Positions 22,001 to 33,460 of a stretch of 64,000 nt of DNA are shown here, one piece after another. Every line of letters begins with the position of its first letter. Positions within the stretch are counted from its first letter, which is position 1. The position numbers and the translations under genes were made by a program. Source of the stretch: Apostichopus japonicus (lineage: Eukaryota > Echinodermata > Holothuroidea > Aspidochirotida > Stichopodidae); contig NC_092580.1 of assembly GCF_037975245.1 (NCBI RefSeq), positions 514,501 through 578,500 of the forward strand. The letters run 5' to 3'. The notes below the pieces were generated by a model. That model ran no database searches and was not told where the DNA came from. It saw nothing but the letters and a program-made list of their open reading frames with translations.

Positions 22001-25000
22001 CGTGACGTATTTTGGATCGCGGGCTCGAGACCAGGTGCGGGCAGTTAGCTTTTTCCGCGATCTCATACGGTCTCTGGAACTTTAAGTATTAGAAACGAAC
22101 ATAGATTTATATCAACTGCTGTCGTGGCGCGGTTGGTTGCTCTGTACCTCGACAGCGTGACGTATTTTGGATCGCGGGCTCGAGACCAGGTGCGGGCAGT
22201 TTGCTTTTGCCGCGATCTCATACGGTCTCTGGGAACTTTAAGTATTAGAAACGAACATAGATTTATATCAACTGCTGTCGTGGCGCGGTTGGTTGCTCTG
22301 TACCTCGAGAGCGTGACGTATTTTGGATCGCGGGCTCGAGACCAGGTGGGGGCAGTTTGCTTTTGCCGCGATCTCATACGGTCTCTGGAACTTTAAGTAT
22401 TAGAAACGAACATAGATTTATATCAACTGCTGTCGTGGCGCGGTTGGTTGCTCTGTACCTCGAGAGCGTGACGTATTTTGGATCGCGGGCTCGAGACCAG
22501 GTGGGGGCAGTTTGCTTTTGCCGCGATCTTATACGGTCTCTGGGAACTTTAAGTATTAGAAACGAACATAGATTTATATCAACTGCTGTCGTGGCGCGGT
22601 TGGTTGCTCTGTACCTCCAGAGCGTGACGTATTTTGGATCGCGGGCTCGAGACCAGGTGGGGGCAGTTTGCTTTTGCCGCGATCTGGTACGGTCTCTGGA
22701 ACTTTAAGTATTAGAAACGAACATAGATTTATATCAACTGCTGTCGTGGCGCGGTTGGTTGCTCTGTACCTCGAGAGCGTGACGTATTTTGGATCGCGGG
22801 CTCGAGACCAGGTGGGGGCAGTTTGCTTTTGCCGCGATCTCGTACGGTCTCTGGGAACTTTAAGTATTAGAAACGAACATAGATTTATATCAACTGCTGT
22901 CGTGGCGCGGTTGGTTGCTCTGTACCTCGAGAGCGTGACGTATTCTGGATCTCGGGCTCGAGACCAGGTGAGGGCAGTTTGCTTTTGCCGCGATCTTATA
23001 CGGTTTCTCGGAACTTTAAGTATTAGAAACGAACATAGATTTATATCAACTGCTGTCGTGGCGCGGTTGGTTGCTCTGTACCTCGAGAGCGTGACGTATT
23101 TTGGATCGCGGGCTCGAGACCAGGTGGGGGCAGTTTGCTTTTGCCGCGATCTCATACGGTCTCTGGAACTTTAAGTATTAGAAACGAACATAGATTTATA
23201 TCAACTGCTGTCGTGGCGCGGTTGGTTGCTCTGTACCTCGAGAGCGTGACGTATTTTGGATCGCGGGCTCGAGACCAGGTGGGGGCAGTTTGCTTTTGCC
23301 GCGATCTGGTACGGTCTCTGGGAACTTTAAGTATTAGAAACGAACATAGATTTATATCAACTGCTGTCGTGGCGCGGTTGGTTGCTCTGTACCTCGAGAG
23401 CGTGACGTATTTTGGATCGCGGGCTCGAGACCAGGTGGGGGCAGTTTGCTTTTGCCGCGATCTCATACGGTCTCTGGAACTTTAAGTATTAGAAACGAAC
23501 ATAGATTTATATCAACTGCTGTCGTGGCGCGGTTGGTTGCTATGTACCTCCAGAGCGTGACGTATTTTGGATCGCGGGCTCGAGACCAGGTGGGGGCAGT
23601 TTGCTTTTGCCGCGATCTGGTACGGTCTCTGGAACTTTAAGTATTAGAAACGAACATAGATTTATATCAACTGCTGTCGTGGCGCGGTTGGTTGCTCTGT
23701 ACCTCGAGAGCGTGACGTATTTTGGATCGCGGGCTCGAGACCAGGTGGGGGCAGTTTGCTTTTTCCGCGATCTCGTACGGTCTCTGGAACTTTAAGTATT
23801 AGAAACGAACATAGATTTATATCAACTGCTGTCGTGGCGCGGTTGGTTGCTCTGTACCTCGAGAGCGTGACGTATTTTGGATCGCGGGCTCGAGACCAGG
23901 TGGGGGCAGTTTGCTTTTGCCGCGATCTCGTACGGTCTCTGGAACTTTAAGTATTAGAAACGAACATAGATTTTTATCAACTGCTGTCGTGGCGCGGTTG
24001 GTTGCTCTGTACCTCGAGAGCGTGACGTATTTTGGATCGCGGGCTCGAGACCAGGTGGGGGCAGTTTGCTTTTGCCGCGATCTCGTACGGTCTCTGGAAC
24101 TTTAAGTATTAGAAACGAACATAGATTTTTATCAACTGCTGTCGTGGCGCGGTTGGTTGCTCTGTACCTCGAGAGCGTGACGTATTTTGGATCGCGGGCT
24201 CGAGACCAGGTGGGGGCAGTTTGCTTTTGCCGCGATCTCGTACGGTCTCTGGAAACTTTAAGTATTAGAAACGAACATAGATTTATATCAACTGCTGTCG
24301 TGGCGCGGTTGGTTGCTCTGTACCTCGAGATCGTGACGTATTTTGGATCGCGGGCTCGAGACCAGGTGGGGGCAGTTTGCTTTTGCCGCGATCTCATACG
24401 GTCTCTGGGAACTTTAAGTATTAGAAACGAACATAGATTGATATCAACTGCTGTCGTGGCGCGGTTGGTTGCTCTGTACCTCGAGAGCGTGACGTATTTT
24501 GGATCGGGGGCTCGAGACCAGGTGGGGGCAGTTTGCTTTTGCCGCGATCTTATACGGTCTCTGGGAACTTTAAGTATTAGAAACGAACATAGATTTATAT
24601 CAACTGCTGTCGTGGCGCGGTTGGTTGCTCTGTACCTCGAGAGCGTGACGTATTTTGGATCGGGGGCTCGAGACCAGGTGGGGGCAGTTTGCTTTTGCCG
24701 CGATCTTATACGGTCTCTGGGAACTTTAAGTATTAGAAACGAACATAGATTTATATCAACTGCTGTCGTGGCACGATTGGTTGCTCTGTACCTCGAGAGC
24801 GTGACGTATTTTGGATCGCGGGCTCGAGACCAGGTGGGGGCAGTTTGCTTTTGCCGCGATCTTATACGGTGTCTGGAACATTAAGTATTAGAAACGAACA
24901 TAGATTTATATCAACTGCTGTCGTGGCGCGGTTGGTTGGTCTGTACCTCGAGAGCGTGACGTATTTTGGATCGCGGGCTCGAGACCAGGTGGGGGCAGTT

Positions 25001-28000
25001 TGCTTTTGCCGCGATCTGGTACGGTCTCTGGAACTTTAAGTATTAGAATCGAACATAGATTTATATCAACTGCTGTCGTGGCGCGGTTGGTTGCTCTGTA
25101 CCTCGAGAGCGTGACGTATTTTGGATCGCGGGCTCGAGACCAGGTGGGGGCAGTTTGCTTTTGCCGCGATCTCGTACGGTCTCTGGGAACTTTAAGTATT
25201 AGAAACGAACATAGATTTATATTAACTGCTGTCGTGGCGCGGTTGGTTGCTCTGTACCTCGAGAGCGTGACGTATTTTGGGTCGGGGGCTGGAGACCAGG
25301 TGGGGGCAGTTTGCTTTTGCCGCGATCTCGTACGGTCTCTGGGAACTTTAAGTATTAGAAACGAACATAGATTTATATCAACTGCTGTCGTGGCGCGGTT
25401 GGTTGCTCTGTACCTCGAGAGCGTGACGTATTTTGGGTCGCGGGCTCGAGACCAGGTGGGGGCAGTTTGCTTTTGCCGCGATCTCGTACGGTCTCTGGGA
25501 ACTTTAAGTATTAGAAGCGAACATAGATTTATATCAACTGCTGTCGTGGCGCGGTTGGTTGCTCTGTACCTCGAGAGCGTGACGTATTTTGGATCGCGGG
25601 CTCGAGACCAGGTGGGGGCAGTTTGCTTTTGCCGCGATCTCGTACGGTCTCTGGGAACTTTAAGTATTAGAAACGAACATAGATTTATATCAACTGCTGT
25701 CGTGGCGCGGTTGGTTGCTCTGTACCTCGAGAGCGTGACGTATTTTGGATCGCGGGCTCGAGACCAGGTGGGGGCAGTTTGCTTTTGCCGCGATCTCGTA
25801 CGGTCTCTGGGAACTTTAAGTATTAGAAACGAACATAGATTTATATCAACTGCTGTCGTGGCGCGGTTGGTTGCTCTGTACCTCGAGAGCGTGACGTATT
25901 TTGGATCGCGGGCTCGAGACCAGGTGGGGGCAGTTTGCTTTTGCCGCGATCTCGTACGGTCTCTGGGAACTTTAAGTATTAGAAACGAACATAGATTTAT
26001 ATCAACTGCTGTCGTGGCGCGGTTGGTTTCTCTGTACCTCGAGAGCGTGACGTATTTTGGATCGCGGGCTCGAGACCAGGTGGGGGCAGTTTGCTTTTTC
26101 CGCGATCTTATACGGTCTCTGGGAACTTTAAGTATTAGAAACGAACATAGATTTATATCAACTGCTGTCGTGGCGCGGTTGGTTGCTCTGTACCTCGAGA
26201 GCGTGACGTATTTTGGATCGCGGGCTCGAGACCAGGTGGGGGCAGTTTGCTTTTGCCGCGATCTTATACGGTCTCTGGAACTTTAAGTATTAGAAACGAA
26301 CATAGATTTATATCAACTGCTGTCTTGGCGCGGTTGGTTGCTCTGTACCTCGAGAGCGTGACGTATTTTGGATCGCGGGCTCGAGACCAGGTGGGGGCAG
26401 TTTGCTTTTGCCGCGATCTCATACGGTCTCTGGAACTTTAAGTATTAGAAACGAACATAGATTTATATCAACTGCTGTCGTGGCGCGGTTGGTTTCTCTG
26501 TACCTCGAGAGCGTGACGTATTTTGGATCGCGGGCTCGAGACCAGGTGGGGGCAGTTTGCTTTTGCCGCGATCTGGTACGGTCTCTGGGAACTTTAAGTA
26601 TTAGAAACGAACATAGATTTATATCAACTGCTGTCGTGGCGCGGTTGGTTGCTCTGTACCTCGAGAGCGTGACGTATTTTGGATCGCGGGCTCGAGACCA
26701 GGTGGGGGCAGTTTGCTTTTGCCGCGATCTGGTACGGTCTCTGGGAACTTTAAGTATTAGAAACGAACATAGATTTATATCAACTGCTGTCGTGGCGCGG
26801 TTGGTTGCTCTGTACCTCGAGAGCGTGACGTATTTTGGATCGCGGGCTCGAGACCAGGTGGGGGCAGTTTGCTTTTTCCGCGATCCGGTACGGTCTCTGG
26901 AACTTTAAGTATTAGAAACGAACATAGATTTATATCAACTGCTGTCGTGGCGCGGTTGGTTGCTCTGTACCTCGAGAGCGTGACGTATTTTGGATCGCGG
27001 GCTCGAGACCAGGTGGAGGCGGTTTGCTTTTGCCGCGATCTGGTACGGTCTCTGGGAACTTTAAGTATTAGAAACGAACATAGATTTATATCAACTGCTG
27101 TCGTGGCGCGGTTGGTTGCTCTGTACCTCGAGAGCGTGACGTATTCTGGATCGCGGGCTCGAGACCAGGTGGGGGCAGTTTGCTTTTGCCGCGATCTTAT
27201 ACGGTTTCTCGGAACTTTAAGTATTAGAAACGAACATAGATTTATATCAACTGCTGTCGTGGCGCGGTTGGTTGGTCTGTACCTCGAGAGCGTGACGTAT
27301 TTTGGATCGCGGGCTCGAGACCAGGTGGGGGCAGTTTGCTTTTGCCGCGATCTCGTACGGTCTCTGGAACTTTAAGTATTAGAAACGAACATAGATTTAT
27401 ATCAACTGCTGTCGTGGCGCGGTTGGTTGCTCTGTACCTCGAGAGCGTGACGTATTTTGGATCGCGGGCTCGAGACCAGGTGGAGGCAGTTTGCTTTTGC
27501 CGCGATCTTATACGGTCTCTGGAACTTTAAGTATTAGAAACGAACATAGATTTATATCAACTGCTGTCGTGGCGCGGTTGGTTGCTCTGTACCTCGAGAG
27601 CGTGACGTATTTTGGATCGCGGGCTCGAGACCAGGTGGGGGCAGTTTGCTTTTGCCGCGATCTTGTACGGTCTCTGGGAACTTTAAGTATTAGAAACGAA
27701 CATAGATTTATATCAACTGCTGTCGTGGCGCGGTTGGTTGCTCTGTACCTCGAGAGCGTGACGTATTTTGGATCGCGGGCTCGAGACCAGGTGGGGGCAG
27801 TTTGCTTTTGCCTTGATCTCATACGGTCTCTGGAACTTTAAGTATTAGAAACGAACATAGATTTATATCAACTGCTGTCGTGGCGCGGTTGGTTGCTCTG
27901 TACCTCGAGAGCGTGACGTATTTTGGATCGCGGGCTCGAGACCAGGTGGGGGCAGTTTGCTTTTGCCGCGATCTCGTACGGTCTCTGGAACTTTAAGTAT

Positions 28001-31000
28001 TAGAAACGAACATAGATTTATATCAACTGCTGTCGTGGCGCGGTTGGTTGCTCTGTACCTCGAGAGCGTGACGTATTTTGGATCGCGGGCTCGAGACCAG
28101 GTGGGGGCAGTTTGCTTTTGCCGCGATCTCATACGGTCTCTGGGAACTTTAAGTATTAGAAACGAACATAGATTGATATCAACTGCTGTCGTGGCGCGGT
28201 TGGTTGCTCTGTACCTCGAGAGCGTCACGTATTTTGGATCGCGGGCTCGAGACCAGGTGGGGGCAGTTTGCTTTTGCCGCGATCTTATACGCTCTCTGGG
28301 AACTTTAAGTATTAGAAACGAACATAGATTGATATCAACTGCTGTCGTGGCGCGGTTGGTTGCTCTGTACCTCGAGAGCGTGACGTATTTTGGATCGCGG
28401 GCTCGAGACCAGGTGGGGGCAGTTTGCTTTTGCCGCGATCTTATACGGTCTCTGGGAACTTTAAGTATTAGAAGCGAACATAGATTTATATCAACTGCTG
28501 TCGTGGCGCGGTTGGTTGCTCTGTACCTCGAGAGCGTGACGTATTTTGGATCGCGGGCTCGAGACCAGGTGGGGGCAGTTTGCTTTTGCCGCGATCTCGT
28601 ACGGTCTCTGGGAACTTTAAGTATTAGAAACGAACATAGATTTATATCAACTGCTGTCGTGGCGCGGTTGGTTGCTCTGTACCTCGAGAGCGTGACGTAT
28701 TTTGGGTCGCGGGCTCGAGACCAGGTGGGGGCAGTTTGCTTTTGCCGCGATCTCGTACGGTCTCTGGGAACTTTAAGTATTAGAAACGAACATAGATTTA
28801 TATCAACTGCTGTCGTGGCGCGGTTGGTTGCTCTGTACCTCGAGAGCGTGACGTATTTTGGATCGCGGGCTCGAGACCAGGTGGGGGCAGTTTGCTTTTG
28901 CCGCGATCTCGTACGGTCTCTGGGAACTTTAAGTATTAGAAACGAACATAGATTTATATCAACTGCTGTCGTGGCGCGGTTGGTTGCTCTGTACCTCGAG
29001 AGCGTGACGTATTTTGGATCGCGGGCTCGAGACCAGGTGGGGGCAGTTTGCTTTTGCCGCGATCTCGTACGGTCTCTGGGAACTTTAAGTATTAGAAACG
29101 AACATAGATTTATATCAACTGCTGTCGTGGCGCGGTTGGTTGCTCTGTACCTCGAGAGCGTGACGTATTTTGGATCGCGGGCTCGAGACCAGGTGGGGGC
29201 AGTTTGCTTTTGCCGCGATCTCATACGGTCTCTGGAACTTTAAGTATTAGAAACGAACATAGATTTATATCAACTGCTGTCTTGGCGCGGTTGGTTGCTC
29301 TGTACCTCGAGAGCGTGACGTATTTTGGATCGCGGGCTCGAGACCAGGTGGGGGCAGTTTGCTTTTGCCGCGATCTCATACGGTCTATGGGAACTTTAAG
29401 TATTAGAAACGAACATAGATTTATATCAACTGCTGTCGTGGCGCGGTTGGTTGCTCTGTACCTCGAGAGCGTGACGTATTTTGGATCGCGGGCTCGAGAC
29501 CAGGTGGGGGCAGTTTGCTTTTGCCGCGATCTGGTACGGTCTCTGGGAACTTTAAGTATTAGAAACGAACATAGATTTATATCAACTGCTGTCGTGGCGC
29601 GGTTGGTTGCTCTGTACCTCGAGAGCGTGACGTATTTTGGATCGCGGGCTCGAGACCAGGTGGGGGCAGTTTGCTTTTGCCGCGATCTCGTACGGTCTCT
29701 GGAACTTTAAGTATTAGAAACGAACATAGATTTATATCAACTGCTGTCGTGGCGCGGTTGGTTGCTCTGTACCTCGAGAGCGTGACGTATTTTGGATCGC
29801 GGGCTCGAGACCAGGTGGAGGCGGTTTGCTTTTGCCGCGATCTGGTACGGTCTCTGGGAACTTTAAGTATTAGAAACGAACATAGATTTATATCAACTGC
29901 TGTCGTGGCGCGGTTGGTTGCTCTGTACCTCGAGAGCGTGACGTATTCTGGATCGCGGGCTCGAGACCAGGTGGGGGCAGTTTGCTTTTGCCGCGATCTC
30001 ATACGGTTTCTCGGAACTTTAAGTATTAGAAACGAACATAGATTTATATCAACTGCTGTCGTGGCGCGGTTGGTTGGTCTGTACCTCGAGAGCGTGACGT
30101 ATTTTGGATCGCGGGCTCGAGACCAGGTGGGGGCAGTTTGCTTTTGCCGCGATCTCGTACGGTCTCTGGAACTTTAAGTATTAGAAACGAACATAGATTT
30201 ATATCAACTGCTGTCGTGGCGCGGTTGGTTGCTCTGTACCTCGAGAGCGTGACGTATTTTGGATCGCGGGCTCGAGACCAGGTGGGGGCAGTTTGCTTTT
30301 GCCGCGATCTTATACGGTCTCTGGGAACTTTAAGTATTAGAAACGAACATAGATTTATATCAACTGCTGTCGTGGCGCGGTTGGTTGCTCTGTACCTCGA
30401 GAGCGTGACGTATTTTGGATCGCGGGCTCGAGACCAGGTGGAGGCAGTTTGCTTTTGCCGCGATCTTATACGGTCTCTGGAACTTTAAGTATTAGAAACG
30501 AACATAGATTTATATCAACTGCTGTCGTGGCGCGGTTGGTTGCTCTGTACCTCGAGAGCGTGACGTATTTTGGATCGCGGGCTCGAGACCAGGTGGGGGC
30601 AGTTTGCTTTTGCCGCGATCTTGTACGGTCTCTGGGAACTTTAAGTATTAGAAACGAACATAGATTTATATCAACTGCTGTCGTGGCGCGGTTGGTTGCT
30701 CTGTACCTCGAGAGCGTGACGTATTTTGGATCGCGGGCTCGAGACCAGGTGGGGGCAGTTTGCTTTTGCCTTGATCTCATACGGTCTCTGGAACTTTAAG
30801 TATTAGAAACGAACATAGATTTATATCAACTGCTGTCGTGGCGCGGTTGGTTGCTCTGTACCTCGAGAGCGTGACGTATTTTGGATCGCGGGCTCGAGAC
30901 CAGGTGGGGGCAGTTTGCTTTTGCCGCGATCTCGTACGGTCTCTGGAACTTTAAGTATTAGAAACGAACATAGATTTATATCAACTGCTGTCGTGGCGCG

Positions 31001-33460
31001 GTTGGTTGCTCTGTACCTCGAGAGCGTGACGTATTTTGGATCGCGGGCTCGAGACCAGGTGGGGGCAGTTTGCTTTTGCCGCGATCTCGTACGGTCTCTG
31101 GAACTTTAAGTATTAGAAACGAACATAGATTTATATCAACTGCTGTCGTGGCGCGGTTGGTTGCTCTGTACCTCGAGAGCGTGACGTATTTTGGATCGCG
31201 GGCTCGAGACCAGGTGGGGGCAGTTAGCTTTTTCCGCGATCCGGTACGGTCTCTGGAACTTTAAGTATTAGAAACGAACATAGATTTATATCAACTGCTG
31301 TCGTGGCGCGGTTGGTTGCTCTGTACCTCGAGAGCGTGACGTATTTTGGATCGCGGGCTCGAGACCAGGTGGAGGCGGTTTGCTTTTGCCGCGATCTGGT
31401 ACGGTCTCTGGGAACTTTAAGTATTAGAAACGAACATAGATTTATATCAACTGCTGTCGTGGCGCGGTTGGTTGCTCTGTACCTCGAGAGCGTGACGTAT
31501 TCTGGATCGCGGGCTCGAGACCAGGTGGGGGCAGTTTGCTTTTGCCGCGATCTCATACGGTTTCTCGGAACTTTAAGTATTAGAAACGAACATAGATTTA
31601 TATCAACTGCTGTCGTGGCGCGGTTGGTTGGTCTGTACCTCGAGAGCGTGACGTATTTTGGATCGCGGGCTCGAGACCAGGTGGGGGCAGTTTGCTTTTG
31701 CCGCGATCTCGTACGGTCTCTGGAACTTTAAGTATTAGAAACGAACATAGATTTATATCAACTGCTGTCGTGGCGCGGTTGGTTGCTCTGTACCTCGAGA
31801 GCGTGACGTATTTTGGATCGCGGGCTCGAGACCAGGTGGGGGCAGTTTGCTTTTGCCGCGATCTCATACGGTCTCTGGGAACTTTAAGTATTAGAAACGA
31901 ACATAGATTTATATCAACTGCTGTCGTGGCGCGGTTGGTTGCTCTGTACCTCGAGAGCGTGACGTATTTTGGATCGCGGGCTCGAGACCAGGTGGAGGCA
32001 GTTTGCTTTTGCCGCGATCTTATACGGTCTCTGGAACTTTAAGTATTAGAAACGAACATAGATTTATATCAACTGCTGTCGTGGCGCGGTTGGTTGCTCT
32101 GTACCTCGAGAGCGTGACGTATTTTGGATCTCGGGCTCGAGACCAGGTGGGGGCAGTTTGCTTTTGCCGCGATCTTGTACGGTCTCTGGGAACTTTAAGT
32201 ATTAGAAACGAACATAGATTTATATCAACTGCTGTCGTGGCGCGGTTGGTTGCTCTGTACCTCGAGAGCGTGACGTATTTTGGATCGCGGGCTCGAGACC
32301 AGGTGGGGGCAGTTTGCTTTTGCCTTGATCTCATACGGTCTCTGGAACTTTAAGTATTAGAAACGAACATAGATTTATATCAACTGCTGTCGTGGCGTGG
32401 TTGGTTGCTCTGTACCTCGAGAGCGTGACGTATTTTGGATCGCGGGCTCGAGACCAGGTGGGGGCAGTTTGCTTTTGCCGCGATCTCGTACGGTCTCTGG
32501 AACTTTAAGTATTAGAAACGAACATAGATTTATATCAACTGCTGTCGTGGCGCGGTTGGTTGCTCTGTACCTCGAGAGCGTGACGTATTTTGGATCGCGG
32601 GCTCGAGACCAGGTGGGGGCAGTTTGCTTTTGCCGCGATCTCATACGGTCTCTGGGAACTTTAAGTATTAGAAACGAACATAGATTGATATCAACTGCTG
32701 TCGTGGCGCGGTTGGTTGCTCTGTACCTCGAGAGCGTGACGTATTTTGGATCGCGGGCTCGAGACCAGGTGGGGGCAGTTTGCTTTTGCCGCGATCTTAT
32801 ACGCTCTCTGGGAACTTTAAGTATTAGAAACGAACATAGATTGATATCAACTGCTGTCGTGGCGCGGTTGGTTGCTCTGTACCTCGAGAGCGTGACGTAT
32901 TTTGGATCGCGGGCTCGAGACCAGGTGGGGGCAGTTTGCTTTTGCCGCGATCTTATACGGTCTCTGGGAACTTTAAGTATTAGAAACGAACATAGATTTA
33001 TATCAACTGCTGTCGTGGCGCGGTTGGTTGCTCTGTACCTCGAGAGCGTGACGTATTTTGGATCGCGGGCTCGAGACCAGGTGGGGGCAGTTTGCTTTTG
33101 CCGCGATCTCGTACGGTCTCTGGGAACTTTAAGTATTAGAAACGAACATAGATTTATATCAACTGCTGTCGTGGCGCGGTTGGTTGCTCTGTACCTCGAG
33201 AGCGTGACGTATTTTGGATCGCGGGCTCGAGACCAGGTGGGGGCAGTTTGCTTTTGCCGCGATCTGGTACGGTCTCTGGAACTTAAGTATTAGAAACGAA
33301 CATAGATTTATATCAACTGCTGTCGTGGCGCGGTTGGTTGCTCTGTACCTCCAGAGCGTGACGTATTTTGGATCGCGGGCTCGAGACCAGGTGGGGGCAG
33401 TTTGCTTTTGCCGCGATCTTATACGCTCTCTGGGAACTTTAAGTATTAGAAACGAACATA
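16086..33460 (+). repeat. Satellite A, left block: about 112 tandem 155/156-bp tRNA-like monomers
   Basis: Head-to-tail monomers of 155 bp (CTGGAACTTT) or 156 bp (CTGGGAACTTT or CTGGAAACTTT), highly similar throughout; copy number is array length divided by period. Each monomer has an A-box-like TGGCGCGGTTGG and, 52 nt after its start, a B-box-like GGCTCGAGACC. Then follow a GGGGGCAG end, GCTTTTGCCGCGATCTTATA, CGGTCTCTGG, TTAAGTATTAG and AAACGAACATAG. Recurrent variants are CTCATA, CTTATA, CTGGTA and CTCGTA before CGG. The first monomers at the left edge are the most diverged, starting as GGGATCGAGACCAGG in place of GGGCTCGAGACC. A 10-monomer (1,554-bp) higher-order period is visible at 29.8-33 kb. 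This is non-coding; the long frames on both strands follow from a stop-free 52-codon unit. Confidence 0.97.
17767..17847 (+). promoter_or_regulatory. Representative tRNA-like module of satellite A (A box, B box)
   Basis: One monomer annotated as an example; the same module recurs in nearly every unit. CTGTC (17,767) can pair with GGCAG (ending 17,847), allowing one G-U, to give an acceptor-like end over 81 nt. The A-box-like TGGCGCGGTTGG at 17,773-17,784 differs from the tRNA consensus TRGCNNAGTNGG mainly by G for A. GCTCT...AGAGC makes a 5-bp hairpin where an anticodon arm would lie. The B-box-like GGCTCGAGACC at 17,825-17,835 has one change from GGTTCGANNCC. A TTTT between the boxes could terminate RNA polymerase III early, so activity as a transcription unit is doubtful. 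TFIIIC binding without transcription is an alternative. Confidence 0.6.
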
